From assembly GCF_019551435.1 (NCBI RefSeq), contig NZ_CP080544.1, positions 1,364,001-1,428,000 on the forward strand: a stretch of DNA of 64,000 bases, given 5' to 3'. Each line of letters opens with the position of its first letter. Position 1 is the first letter of the stretch. Below the pieces are notes generated by a model. The model was given only the letters and a program-made list of their open reading frames with translations, had not been told where the DNA came from and did no database searches. Source of the stretch: Lysobacter soyae. GTDB taxonomy: Bacteria > Pseudomonadota > Gammaproteobacteria > Xanthomonadales > Xanthomonadaceae. Shown here piece after piece: positions 10,698-19,594 of this stretch. The position numbers were made by a program, and so were the translations under genes.

Positions 10698-11614
10698 GCC
10701 AACATCCTTTCAACAGGCAACACCATCAAACCGCGCGCGCCTGCGCGTTGCAGGGCCTCCAATCTTTGCCAGGTCACCACACCGTGGCAGAGGGTCTGCA
10801 ACGAAACCGCATCGTCATCTTCGATAACACCCAACACCGTCGGCGATTCCGCATCCGGCAACAGAGACATCAGTTCGGGCAAGGCTGTGCGCGCTGCGCG
10901 GAACATGAGGAGCTTGCTGTCGCGGATTTTCAATACGCCATCCAACCGGCGCAGGAGCATATCAAGCAAGGCCGCGCGCGCCGGGTCGAGTGGCTGCGTT
11001 GTACCCACAAGCACGGCTTCACTGGTCATCAAATCCATCACCGGTGTCAGCTGATTGGCCGCAAGCGTCGCGCCGCTCGATACCAAATCGCAGACCACAT
11101 CGGCTTGCCCGAGACGCGGCGCGATTTCCACCGATCCTGACAATTGCACCGTGGTGGCATCAATGCCCGCGTCATCCAACCAGCGTTGGAGAATGCCCGG
11201 ATAGCTGGTGGCAATCCGGCGCCCGCGCAAGTCTTCGATACCCGTCCACGTCCACGCTTGCGGCACGGCAATGGCCAAGCGACAACCTCCGAAGCCCAAG
11301 GCGCGCAATTCTTTCGCGTTGTATGGCTGCCCTTCCAAATCGGCGAGCGACACTTCTTCGAGCAGAACATTGCGACCTACGATGCCGAGATCGCACACGC
11401 CGCTGGTGATCAAGCCCGGGATGTCATCGTCACGCACCAGCAGCAGATCCACCGGCGCGGTCTCGCCATAACAAAACAAGCGGTCCGGGCTTTCCCGCCA
11501 CGACAGCCCGCAAGAGCTGAGCAAGGCCCGCGCAGGTTCGCTCAGGCGTCCGTTTTTTTGAATCGCGATACGCAAACGGTCGCGCACCGGCGGCTGTACG
11601 ACCGGGGGGCTCAT
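10694..11614 (-). CDS. hisG: ATP phosphoribosyltransferase, long form
   Basis: First committed step: condenses ATP with PRPP. At 306 aa it is the long, self-contained form with a C-terminal ACT-like regulatory domain, not the short HisG that needs HisZ, so feedback inhibition by histidine is expected. Landmarks: [38 protein letters not shown], and the PRPP loop near [22 protein letters not shown] overlap with the upstream TrpR-family regulator. Confidence 0.96.
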   Translation of the reverse strand: MSPPVVQPPVRDRLRIAIQKNGRLSEPARALLSSCGLSWRESPDRLFCYGETAPVDLLLVRDDDIPGLITSGVCDLGIVGRNVLLEEVSLADLEGQPYNAKELRALGFGGCRLAIAVPQAWTWTGIEDLRGRRIATSYPGILQRWLDDAGIDATTVQLSGSVEIAPRLGQADVVCDLVSSGATLAANQLTPVMDLMTSEAVLVGTTQPLDPARAALLDMLLRRLDGVLKIRDSKLLMFRAARTALPELMSLLPDAESPTVLGVIEDDDAVSLQTLCHGVVTWQRLEALQRAGARGLMVLPVERMLA

Positions 11615-11946
11615 GAAGAACGTCCCGTGCGCAAGGTCGACAGTCCCAGCTTTTCCACTGCCCCGGCATAACCGCCGGTGCCTGTTTCATAGGTTCTCGC
11701 CACACGGCCGATGGTGGTGACGCTCACACCGGTGCGGTCGTGAATGTCGCGATAAGGAACACCTGAGAGCAGGTACGGGATCACGGCCCAGCGGTCCGCC
11801 ATGGCTTCCAGCTCAGCGGGCGTGCATAGGTCGCGAAGAAAGGCTTCCGCCGCTGCCTCTGTGCCGAGCGCTGCAAACGCGCGTGCCAGCCCCTTGATGG
11901 AAACGTTGGCGACTTGTGCCGGGTCTTGAACAGTGCGCTGCTTCAT
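11611..11946 (-). CDS. TrpR/YerC-family transcriptional regulator, probable histidine-operon repressor
   Basis: A 111-aa all-helical DNA-binding protein of the TrpR-like (YerC/YecD) family. Visible are [18 protein letters not shown], the first helices typical of TrpR, and a helix-turn-helix in [19 protein letters not shown]. It is the first gene of the his operon and its stop overlaps the hisG start, so its job is very likely to sense histidine (or a related ligand) and control the operon and itself. TrpR-family regulators of histidine genes, sometimes called HisR, have been predicted by comparative genomics; no ligand can be shown here. A 36-bp palindromic region lies immediately upstream. 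Confidence 0.85.
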   Translation of the reverse strand: MKQRTVQDPAQVANVSIKGLARAFAALGTEAAAEAFLRDLCTPAELEAMADRWAVIPYLLSGVPYRDIHDRTGVSVTTIGRVARTYETGTGGYAGAVEKLGLSTLRTGRSS

Positions 11947-11955
11947 GTCAAATAT

Positions 11956-11991
11956 CTAATGTATTAACGTGTTAGTACATTAACGCATTAG
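11956..11991 (-). promoter_or_regulatory. Palindromic operator candidate of the his operon
   Basis: A 36-bp imperfect palindrome bounded by CTAATG (11956-11961) and CATTAG (11986-11991), with inner TTAA blocks symmetric about the centre; 26 of 36 positions agree with the reverse complement by my count. It also contains two near direct repeats, TATTAACGTGTTAG and CATTAACGCATTAG. It ends 9 bp before the regulator start codon, where a bound repressor would block transcription. The AT-rich TTAA core resembles TrpR operators, supporting autoregulation. Confidence 0.6.
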
Positions 11992-12005
11992 ACAAAAGAC
12001 CTGTC

Positions 12006-12030
12006 AAGCGGTCATCCCTGACCGCTTTTT
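12006..12030. terminator. Hairpin between the ammonia-lyase gene and the his regulator
   Basis: A perfect 9-bp stem AAGCGGTCA (12006-12014) / TGACCGCTT (12019-12027) with a TCCC loop. The T-run (12026-12030) lies on the + strand side, so as a Rho-independent terminator it fits + strand transcription, where no gene is seen. On the minus strand it would be a hairpin without a U tract and may only attenuate read-through from hisS and the lyase gene. Confidence 0.4.
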
Positions 12031-12056
12031 ACGTTGGAATCAGCCAGAGGGCCGGC

Positions 12057-13910
12057 TCAAACCGCCGGCAAGCCCTTCTCCGCCCATCGGACAGCGGTGG
12101 CAACCACTTTATCGAGCGCTCTGTCTCGACGCAGATACGGCACCTCGGCGCGGAAGTCCGCCAGCACCCTTGCGAGCGCGGGCGATGGCGCGAACGGCGC
12201 GTGCGCGGCCAATGCCTTGCGCAACCCGTCAACCTCTGAGAGGAAGACGTCGTCAGTGGCTGCACCCCCCTGCAAGGCATGTTTCGCAAATGCGTTTGCA
12301 TCTACTTCAGCCGCCAAAGCACGCGCGGCCTCCAGCATCTCAACACGCAAATCCACGGCTTGTGCCGCAACCAACATTTCAAGACCCAGCACTTTCGCGA
12401 GGTCCGAAGTCATATCCAACACATGGCGGGCTTCATTCGCACCCATCGAGACGTGGTCTTCGGCATTGGCGCTGGTGGGAATCGAATAGACGCTGGCCGG
12501 CATTGCGCGCGAAGCCAAATCGTTGACGATCGCCGCCGCCGTGTACTGCACGATCATCATGCCGGACTCGGTGCCATCTTCATTGCCGATCAAGAACGCC
12601 GGCAAACCGTCATTGGTTGCCGGGTCCACCAATTTGTTCAATCGACGCTCGCTGATGGAAGCCAGCACCGGAATGGCGGCTTTCACGGCACTCATGGCCA
12701 ACGCCAAGGGCATGCCGTGGAAATGCCCCGCTGAGATCACTTGCTCATCCACGTTCTCCGCAGTGGAGTCCGGGAAGACCAACGGGTTGTCGGTCACTGC
12801 GTTCAACTCAATTTCGAACACACGTGCGGCATGGGCCACCGCATCGCGCACCGCACCGTGCACCTGCGGCACACAACGCAGGGAATAGCTGTCTTGCGGT
12901 TGATGCTTCTTACCGCCGCGGAAGGGCATGAAGCGCGTGTAGAACTTCTCGCGCCCGTGGCGTTCACTGGTTGGCACCCAATCCCACTGGATATCAAAGG
13001 TATGCGCATCCAGCGCTTCAGTAGGCCAGCGGCCGGGCTTCCAGGTTTTGAACTTGGGCACGAGGTGGTATGGAATATCTGCCAGTCCCGAGCCGTGCAA
13101 TAGCGTTCGGAGCTGCCGGGCCACGTGCACTTGACCCGGATGCGGTCGAAGCGCGTGCACTTCTTCCGCAAAGGCTCCGGTCCGTCCCGCAAACCCCTCG
13201 ATAGTCATCGCAGCCGCGATATCGGCCACGTCAAGCAAACGCTCGAGTTTCGCGATCGCCAGCACACCGGTGGCCAGCATTTGCGCAGTACCGTTGTTGA
13301 GGGCCAAACCTTCTTTGTGTTGCAATTGCACCGGCGCGAGTCCGGCACGCTTCAGCGCCTCTGCGCCGGACAGTCGTTCGCCTTCATAAAAAGCTTCGCC
13401 CTGCCCCAATAACACGATGGCAAGGTGCGACAGCGGTGCCAGATCGCCCGATGCGCCCACCGAGCCCAGTTTCGGCACAACAGGCACGACGCCGGCGTTC
13501 AACATTCGGGTCAAGGCCTCGACGGTTTGCAACCGAATACCGGAATGACCACGCAACAAGGTATTGATACGGATGGCCAGCATGGCGCGCACGACATCCG
13601 TTTCAAACGGTTCGCCAACGCACACCGCGTGGGTCACGATCAAATTCTCTTGCAGCTCGATCATGGGCTGCACATCTGCGCGCGAAGCACGGACAGAATG
13701 TGCACCGAGCAGTTTATCGGCGTTGCTGCCGAAGCCGGTCGAGATGCCGTAGATCGGTTCGCCGCGTACCACTTGGGTGTCGAGGAATTCAGCGGCTTTC
13801 TGCACACGTGCCACTGCCGGCGGTGCCAATTCAACCTGCGCGCCTTCGGCGATTTTCAACAATGCGGAACGATCCAGCGACGTTCCGTCGAGCACAATTT
13901 TCAACGTCAT
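12057..13910 (-). CDS. Histidine ammonia-lyase family protein, enlarged (617 aa)
   Basis: MIO-type aromatic amino acid lyase. The MIO triad Ala153-Ser154-Gly155 sits in [16 protein letters not shown]; other family marks are [12 protein letters not shown] with the catalytic Tyr54, [25 protein letters not shown] and DNPLVF. His94 in LIVTHAV matches the His of the HAL substrate loop, favouring histidine to urocanate over Phe or Tyr lyase activity. It is about 100 residues longer than usual HutH (about 510 aa); roughly residues 274-335 form an insert absent from standard enzymes. No hutU, hutI or hutG is nearby; instead the start overlaps the hisS stop (ATGA) and the his operon follows 110 bp downstream. 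A catabolic role is therefore doubtful. Confidence 0.82.
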   Translation of the reverse strand: MTLKIVLDGTSLDRSALLKIAEGAQVELAPPAVARVQKAAEFLDTQVVRGEPIYGISTGFGSNADKLLGAHSVRASRADVQPMIELQENLIVTHAVCVGEPFETDVVRAMLAIRINTLLRGHSGIRLQTVEALTRMLNAGVVPVVPKLGSVGASGDLAPLSHLAIVLLGQGEAFYEGERLSGAEALKRAGLAPVQLQHKEGLALNNGTAQMLATGVLAIAKLERLLDVADIAAAMTIEGFAGRTGAFAEEVHALRPHPGQVHVARQLRTLLHGSGLADIPYHLVPKFKTWKPGRWPTEALDAHTFDIQWDWVPTSERHGREKFYTRFMPFRGGKKHQPQDSYSLRCVPQVHGAVRDAVAHAARVFEIELNAVTDNPLVFPDSTAENVDEQVISAGHFHGMPLALAMSAVKAAIPVLASISERRLNKLVDPATNDGLPAFLIGNEDGTESGMMIVQYTAAAIVNDLASRAMPASVYSIPTSANAEDHVSMGANEARHVLDMTSDLAKVLGLEMLVAAQAVDLRVEMLEAARALAAEVDANAFAKHALQGGAATDDVFLSEVDGLRKALAAHAPFAPSPALARVLADFRAEVPYLRRDRALDKVVATAVRWAEKGLPAV

Positions 13911-15274
13911 GCGTCACCTTTGAGATAGCGAGCGACGGCCGCGGCATCTTGCGCGCCGTTATACGGCATAGCCGTTTGCGCACCGGTTTTCAGATTCTTG
14001 ATGGTTACTTGCCCCGCCTCGCGCTCGCTGCCACCGCGCATGGCGACGTAGGGAATACCGAGTTTATCCGCATACTGGAATTGCTTCGCGAGTTTGCGCG
14101 CCTCCAACTGCGTTTCAACATTCAATCCTTGTGCGCGCAATGATTGAGAAAGCGAGAGCGCGTCTTCAAGATCGGCCTCGTCCATCAACGCGACCAACAC
14201 ATCGACGCTGGAAGCGCCCGCTTCGATGATGCCGGCCTCGCGCAATTGCCAATACAGACGCGACAAGCCGATGGAAATACCCACGCCTGGCAATTTTGAT
14301 TTCGTGTAACTGCTTGCCAGATTGTCGTAACGACCCCCCGAGCAAATCGAACCGATGCCCGGATGTGCATCCAAGGTGGTCTCGTAAACGATGCCGGTGT
14401 AGTAGTCGAGTCCGCGCGCGATCGAAAGATTCAACGCATAGCGCGATTCGGGCACGCCCAAGGATTTCAATTGCTCGAGCGTGTTACGCAGCGCATCGCG
14501 GCCTTCCTTGAACATGGCCGTGCCCTCGCCCAACGCCGCGAGCTTGGCAAGCGCATCTTCATGAGAAACGGAGCGAACACGGGAGAATGCCAGCAGGCGC
14601 TCGGCGGTGTCGGCGGAAAGCCCGAAACCCTCGCCGACCAAAGTGTCTCGCACCGCGGCCTCACCGCGCTTGTCGAGCTTGTCGAGCTCACGCAAGACAG
14701 CATCCTGTTGCGTGCCTTCAATGCCCAAGGTTTCGAAAAAGCCGCGCAGCAACTTGCGGTGGTTGAATTGGATGGTGAATTCACCGATCTGCATACGTTC
14801 AAATACCGCATTGATCACCGCGGGGATTTCAGCGTCGTAGCGGGTGCTCAGGCTGTCTTTGCCGATCACATCGATGTCGCATTGGTAAAACTCGCGGAAG
14901 CGGCCTTTTTGCGCCCGTTCGCCGCGATACACCCGCTGGATTTGATAGCGGCGGAAGGGAAAGGCCAGATCGTGCTCATGCTCGGCGACGTAGCGTGCCA
15001 ACGGCACCGTGAGATCAAAGCGCAAAGCGAGTTCCGGCAGGCCCGGCTCGTTCTTTTCCAGCGCGCCGCTGGATTGGACGAAATACACCTGGCGCTCGGT
15101 TTCGCCGCCGGTTTTGGTCAGCAGGACCTCGGACAACTCGAAGACCGGCGTTTCCAGCGGCATGAAGCCAAACGACGCATAGGTGTCGCGCACGATGTCC
15201 AGCAAGCGTTGGAAGACGACTTGTTCCCTCGGCAACAACTCCAATGTGCCCGAGGCCGTACGCGGTTTGATCAT
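13907..15274 (-). CDS. hisS: Histidyl-tRNA synthetase
   Basis: Class II aminoacyl-tRNA synthetase charging tRNA-His. 455 aa from the ATG at 15274 ([15 protein letters not shown]), which has a weak GGGA upstream; earlier in-frame ATGs at 15301 and 15334 lack ribosome sites. Motif 2 reads [19 protein letters not shown] and the histidine-specific stretches are [10 protein letters not shown] and GGRYDNL; an anticodon-binding domain follows. The DIDVIG sequence after motif 2 is more like the eukaryote/alphaproteobacterial HisRS group than the E. coli enzyme. Placement next to histidine genes is functionally coherent. Confidence 0.95.
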   Translation of the reverse strand: MIKPRTASGTLELLPREQVVFQRLLDIVRDTYASFGFMPLETPVFELSEVLLTKTGGETERQVYFVQSSGALEKNEPGLPELALRFDLTVPLARYVAEHEHDLAFPFRRYQIQRVYRGERAQKGRFREFYQCDIDVIGKDSLSTRYDAEIPAVINAVFERMQIGEFTIQFNHRKLLRGFFETLGIEGTQQDAVLRELDKLDKRGEAAVRDTLVGEGFGLSADTAERLLAFSRVRSVSHEDALAKLAALGEGTAMFKEGRDALRNTLEQLKSLGVPESRYALNLSIARGLDYYTGIVYETTLDAHPGIGSICSGGRYDNLASSYTKSKLPGVGISIGLSRLYWQLREAGIIEAGASSVDVLVALMDEADLEDALSLSQSLRAQGLNVETQLEARKLAKQFQYADKLGIPYVAMRGGSEREAGQVTIKNLKTGAQTAMPYNGAQDAAAVARYLKGDA

Positions 15275-15355
15275 TTCGAATCCCGGCTGCAAAACGAACA
15301 TTGTAAATGCCGCTTGCGCGAACTCAGAACCCAATCTAGAATGATCGGCTCACCA

Positions 15356-15432
<77 letters not shown>

Positions 15433-15451
15433 ATTCAATTTGGTACCAAAC

Positions 15452-15473
15452 AACCGGCGAAAGCCGGTTTTTT
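15452..15473 (+). terminator. Terminator of tRNA-Pro
   Basis: Perfect stem AACCGGC (15452-15458) / GCCGGTT (15463-15469) with a GAAA tetraloop, followed by a T run to 15473. Confidence 0.88.
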
Positions 15474-15531
15474 GTTGTCCGTTGTTATCCCGCCATAGCT
15501 CGTGTCGACGTTTCACTTTTGCATCCGCGAC

Positions 15532-15548
15532 TTCAGAATTTTTCTGAA
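15532..15548 (+). promoter_or_regulatory. 17-bp inverted repeat upstream of pgaA
   Basis: TTCAGAA (15532-15538) and TTCTGAA (15542-15548) form a perfect inverted repeat with a 3-bp spacer. It lies about 120 bp upstream of the pgaA start and about 30 bp before the best promoter candidate, a position suited to an activator or repressor. Regulator unknown. Confidence 0.35.
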
Positions 15549-15574
15549 AGTGCTGAATTCGTCAGACTTATTTA

Positions 15575-15669
15575 AAGACATCCGTCACATTTCTCCGGTA
15601 AAATAGCCGCAACAGGGGGGATGCCGGCCGCGTTCGCGCACGACGTCCCAAGACAATCAGGGACGCAAC
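15575..15669 (+). promoter_or_regulatory. Candidate pgaABCD promoter and GGA-rich leader
   Basis: A possible promoter is AAGACA (15575-15580), an 18-bp spacer and TAAAAT (15599-15604). The resulting leader of about 60 nt contains two GGA-type motifs: ACAGGGGGGATG (15612-15623) and TCAGGGAC (15657-15664), the second including the ribosome-binding site. Both resemble CsrA/RsmA sites; CsrA represses pgaABCD in E. coli by binding the leader (known), so similar control is possible here (inferred). Confidence 0.35.
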
Positions 15670-17709
15670 ATGGGTGCACGATGCATGCGCGGGCTATTAC
15701 CTTGCGCATTGGCGCTGGCCATTTCAACTTCGCTTGGTGCCGCGGAGCCGAGTGCTTCGGATACGCAGGCCATCGCGAATTTGCGCGCGAACAAATCATG
15801 GCTCGAAGCGCTTCAGGTGATCGAACGGGAAATGGCCAAAATCCCCGCGTCGCCTGAGCTCTCACGCTTGAGAACCTTGACGCTCGCGGACCTCGGCAGT
15901 TTCCACCAAGCGTGGATCGAACTGCAAAAGCATCCCGAGCTCTATAGCGTCGAGGAATCACGACGCATCAAGCTAGGCGCCATGGCACGCGCGACAGCGT
16001 GGGCGAAATTCCAGTTCCCCGATGAAAAACATGATCTGGATCTGGCACACCAAGCCGATCAGGATTACGAGACCTGGTTGGCCACGCAACCCGCACTCTC
16101 TACGGACGACCTCTCAACGCTGCGCTCAGATCGCTTGTTGTTGTCCACCAGATTGCGCGATTACAAGGCCGTGACCGCCCAATACGAAAGCATGTTGGCG
16201 GCAGGACAAAAAGTCGCGCCCTACGCGTTGCCGGCCGTGGGCGAAGCGTATCGCGGTGTTCGCCAGCCAGACAAAGCGGTAGCTGTGTACGACGAAGCGC
16301 TCAAGGCCTATCCGAATGATCCGACGATTGAAATCGAGCGCGCCTACGCACTGTCGGAAGCGGAAAGGATTGCCGAGGCCGTCGACTATCTCTGGCGCAT
16401 CCGCGAACACAACCCGCCCTGGGTGACCTTGCCCGGCGCCAAAACCCCTGCCCAAAGTGAGACCCACATGGAAGCCGAGGTCGCCTATTACATGGTGCGC
16501 TCGTTCGGCAACGATCTGAAAGGTGCGCAAGACGGTTATGAAGGCATGGCGGCCATCGCGCCGGTCAATCCGCAGCTGCAGGAAGCCGTGGGTTCGGTCT
16601 ATCTACGCCGCGGCTGGCCAACCCGGGCGCTGCAACGCTTCGAAATGGCCGAGACCCTCGACGCCAATTTCGTCGGTGCGCGCATCGGGCAGGTGAACGC
16701 ATTGATGACGTTGAACCGCTACGACTTGGCACGCCCGATCTATGAGGACCTCGCCCAACGTCAAGCCGGCGTTCAACACGTCACGCAACTCAGTCAGGAA
16801 TGGCACCGCAATACCGGTTGGCAAATGCGTGCATGGGCGGTTTCGGGCAAGAGCAAGGGTCACACCCAAGGCGTGGTCACGCCCTACGGCACCCGGGACC
16901 AGAACTGGGGGTTGGAAGTGGCATCGCCCCTGTTGAACGACCGCTGGCGCGTTTTCGGCTTCCACGACACCTCGTCGAATGAATTGGACGGCATGAATGT
17001 GCATGACCGTTGGTCCGGCGTGGGCTTGCGTTATGCATTCGATCGCGTTGTCGCGTCGGTTTCCGTCAGCCGTCCCAGCACGTTTGCGCGTGATACCGCC
17101 ATCGATCTGGACCTGAATTACAGGATCACTGACGGGTGGGCCTTGTACACCGCGCTCGCAAAAAATGATCGCGACACGCCCATCCAGGCACGCATGAACG
17201 GCATTCGCGCCGACAGTGCGTTGCTGGGTAGCGAGTTCGCACCCAATGAATTGTCCAATTGGGTGTTGGAAGGCAGTCGCACGCGTTTCAGTGACGGCAA
17301 TGTGCGCACGCAGGCTAACACTCGCTACACGCACCGACTGCTGACCCGCACGCATTTCCTGATCGATGGGCGCGCTGCCGCGTATATGTCACGCAATCGC
17401 GGGGCAAGCAACGTGCCGTATTTCAATCCGGAATCGGATGGTTCGTTCGGCCTCGGCTTGCGCTTCGACCATCTGACTTGGCGTCGCTATTCCGATTCCT
17501 TCCGACAAGTGTTGGATGTGGATGCCGGTCGCTATTGGCAAAAAAACTTTGCCTCGGGCGTTGTGCCGTCGGCGCGCTACTCGCATCAATGGCGCTTCGG
17601 AAAGGGCTGGGGCTTTGATTACGGCGTCTCGTGGTCGCGTCCCATTTACGACGGGCATCGCGAGCAGCGACTCGCCTTTGACGCCTCGGTTTTTGTAGGA
17701 GCTTGGTGA
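15670..17709 (+). CDS. pgaA: Poly-beta-1,6-N-acetylglucosamine export porin PgaA
   Basis: Outer-membrane exporter of the biofilm polysaccharide PNAG. 679 aa: a short signal peptide (Arg-containing start, then LLPCALALAISTS), an alpha-helical TPR-rich periplasmic half (about 25-370, with repeats such as AVYDEALKAYPNDP and RALQRFEMAETLDA), and a C-terminal beta-barrel (about 400-679) with alternating aromatic strands ending in FVGAW. The ATG at 15670 has AGGGA six bases upstream. First gene of pgaABCD; pgaB begins 3 bp after its stop. Confidence 0.9.
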   Translation: MGARCMRGLLPCALALAISTSLGAAEPSASDTQAIANLRANKSWLEALQVIEREMAKIPASPELSRLRTLTLADLGSFHQAWIELQKHPELYSVEESRRIKLGAMARATAWAKFQFPDEKHDLDLAHQADQDYETWLATQPALSTDDLSTLRSDRLLLSTRLRDYKAVTAQYESMLAAGQKVAPYALPAVGEAYRGVRQPDKAVAVYDEALKAYPNDPTIEIERAYALSEAERIAEAVDYLWRIREHNPPWVTLPGAKTPAQSETHMEAEVAYYMVRSFGNDLKGAQDGYEGMAAIAPVNPQLQEAVGSVYLRRGWPTRALQRFEMAETLDANFVGARIGQVNALMTLNRYDLARPIYEDLAQRQAGVQHVTQLSQEWHRNTGWQMRAWAVSGKSKGHTQGVVTPYGTRDQNWGLEVASPLLNDRWRVFGFHDTSSNELDGMNVHDRWSGVGLRYAFDRVVASVSVSRPSTFARDTAIDLDLNYRITDGWALYTALAKNDRDTPIQARMNGIRADSALLGSEFAPNELSNWVLEGSRTRFSDGNVRTQANTRYTHRLLTRTHFLIDGRAAAYMSRNRGASNVPYFNPESDGSFGLGLRFDHLTWRRYSDSFRQVLDVDAGRYWQKNFASGVVPSARYSHQWRFGKGWGFDYGVSWSRPIYDGHREQRLAFDASVFVGAW

Positions 17710-17711
17710 GT

Positions 17712-19592
17712 ATGTGGTCGCGATTGGGTCAATGGTGCGTGATGATGGCGTTGGCATGCAGTCCGCTGTTTGCGCATGCGCAATCCTTGGCGGCGGAAAG
17801 TAAACTCCGCGATCGTCAAAATTTGCTGGTCATCAGCTATCACGACATCCGCGACGATGTGGCCAAGCGCGGGGATCCCGACGTCTATGCGGTCAGCACG
17901 CGCAACTTGGCGCTACAGTTCGACTGGTTGGCAGCCAACGGCTACCACCCGATTTCAATGGCGCAGCTGGTCGACAACGTCAAGCATGGCAGGCCCTTAC
18001 CTGACCGTCCCGTTCTGCTGACTTTCGACGATGGTTTGCGTAGCGCCTACACCAAAGCGTTTCCGTTGCTGCGTGCGTATAACTACCCGGCCGTGGTCGC
18101 GGTCGTCACTTCCTGGCTGGATCTGCCCGAAGGAAAAACGTTCGACTACGGGCCGCGCTTCTTCGGCCGCGACGACTTCCTGACTTGGGACCAGCTCAAA
18201 GAGATGAAGGCTTCCGGCCTCATTGAAGTCGCATCGCATACGCATGACATGCACATGGGCGTGCTGGCCAACCCGCAGGGCAACGAAACGCCCGCGGTGA
18301 TCACGCATCTTTACGACGCGAAAACCGGTCGCTATGAAAGCGATACCGAATACAAAGCGCGACTCAAACGCGATCTCGACTTGAGTTCGACCCTCATCGA
18401 GCGTCACCTCGGCGCCAAACCAACCGTTCTGGTTTGGCCCTATGCGGCCTATAACGCCGTTGCCAACGCGGTGGCAGACGATGCCGGTTTCCAAGCCACG
18501 TTTGACTTGGAAGACCGAAACCCGAACAAGATTGTCAACCTGCATGGCCTGGGACGCTCGCTTTTGATGGGCAATCCCGACGCCGCCGCGTTTGCGAGCA
18601 ATGCCTGGGAGGTCGGCGACCAAGCGCAAACCACACGCGCACTGCAGATCGATCTGGATCAGGTCTACGATCCCGATCCGATCCAACAAGGCAAAAATCT
18701 CGATGCATTGATTGAGCGCGTGGCCCGCATTGCCCCAAGTCACGTCTATTTACAGGCCTTTGCCGACCCTGATGGCAACAACACCGCCGATGCCGTCTAC
18801 TTCCCCAATCGTCACCTACCGATGCGTGCAGACCTTTTCTCACGCGTGGCATGGCAGCTGAGAACGCGCGCCGGTGTGGCGGTGTTTGCCTGGCTCCCAG
18901 TGCTCGGATTCGAATTCGGCGATGCACAGTGGCGACTGCGCCACGGCATCAAAGCCAGCGGCAAAGAAAACTTCCGGATTGATTTCACCGATCTCGAAGC
19001 ACGGCGTTGGGCACGGGATATGTACGAAGATCTCGCCCGCCAGTCATACATCGCCGGACTTCTCTTCCATGATGACGCCTACCTGCGCGACGACGAACTG
19101 CCGGCGTTGAAAAACCGTTCGCAAGCGTTGATCGACTTTACGCTGGAGCTGAAAGCCGCGGCGGAAGTCTGGCGGCCCAAACTCAAGACGATACGGAATC
19201 TGTTTGCGCAACCGGTACTCAATCCGAATGCCGAGGCTTGGTACGCGCAGGATCTCAAGCGCTTCAACGCTGCCTACGACTACACGGCGATTATGGCGAT
19301 GCCCTATATGGAGCAAGCCGCGCGACCGTCTGTTTGGCTTGCGCATTTGATCGAGGCTGCGCGCAAGGAAGACCCGACGCTCAGCCGTACCGTCTTCGAA
19401 CTGCAAACGGTGGATTGGCGCACCGGCAAGCCGGTGTCAGGAAAAACGCTGACTGCACAGGTCCGGATGCTCGTGGCCGCCGGTGCAAATCACATTGCTT
19501 GGTATCCCGATGATTTCGTGGGCGACACCCCGTCGCTTCGCTATGCGACCGAGGCCATGTCGGCGCGTACGTATCCCTATAAGAAGCCCTGA
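17712..19592 (+). CDS. pgaB: Poly-beta-1,6-N-acetyl-D-glucosamine N-deacetylase PgaB
   Basis: Partially de-N-acetylates PNAG in the periplasm, which is needed for export through PgaA. 626 aa. After an N-terminal signal sequence comes a polysaccharide-deacetylase domain with ISYHDI, LTFDDGLRSA (Asp106/Asp107) and the zinc-binding ASHTHDMH; the C-terminal half is the glycoside-hydrolase-like PNAG-binding barrel (KENFRIDFTDLEARRW, FHDDAYLRDDEL). The signal peptide ends in AHA and shows no lipobox, unlike the lipoprotein PgaB of E. coli. The ATG at 17712 follows a GGTGAG ribosome site. Confidence 0.92.
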   Translation: MWSRLGQWCVMMALACSPLFAHAQSLAAESKLRDRQNLLVISYHDIRDDVAKRGDPDVYAVSTRNLALQFDWLAANGYHPISMAQLVDNVKHGRPLPDRPVLLTFDDGLRSAYTKAFPLLRAYNYPAVVAVVTSWLDLPEGKTFDYGPRFFGRDDFLTWDQLKEMKASGLIEVASHTHDMHMGVLANPQGNETPAVITHLYDAKTGRYESDTEYKARLKRDLDLSSTLIERHLGAKPTVLVWPYAAYNAVANAVADDAGFQATFDLEDRNPNKIVNLHGLGRSLLMGNPDAAAFASNAWEVGDQAQTTRALQIDLDQVYDPDPIQQGKNLDALIERVARIAPSHVYLQAFADPDGNNTADAVYFPNRHLPMRADLFSRVAWQLRTRAGVAVFAWLPVLGFEFGDAQWRLRHGIKASGKENFRIDFTDLEARRWARDMYEDLARQSYIAGLLFHDDAYLRDDELPALKNRSQALIDFTLELKAAAEVWRPKLKTIRNLFAQPVLNPNAEAWYAQDLKRFNAAYDYTAIMAMPYMEQAARPSVWLAHLIEAARKEDPTLSRTVFELQTVDWRTGKPVSGKTLTAQVRMLVAAGANHIAWYPDDFVGDTPSLRYATEAMSARTYPYKKP

Positions 19593-19594
19593 TC

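Noticed and set aside
12057-13910. Tyrosine or phenylalanine ammonia-lyase
   Set aside because: The substrate-loop residue is His94 in the HAL context (VTHAV), not the Phe or His-Leu pair of PAL/TAL; kept only as a minor alternative.
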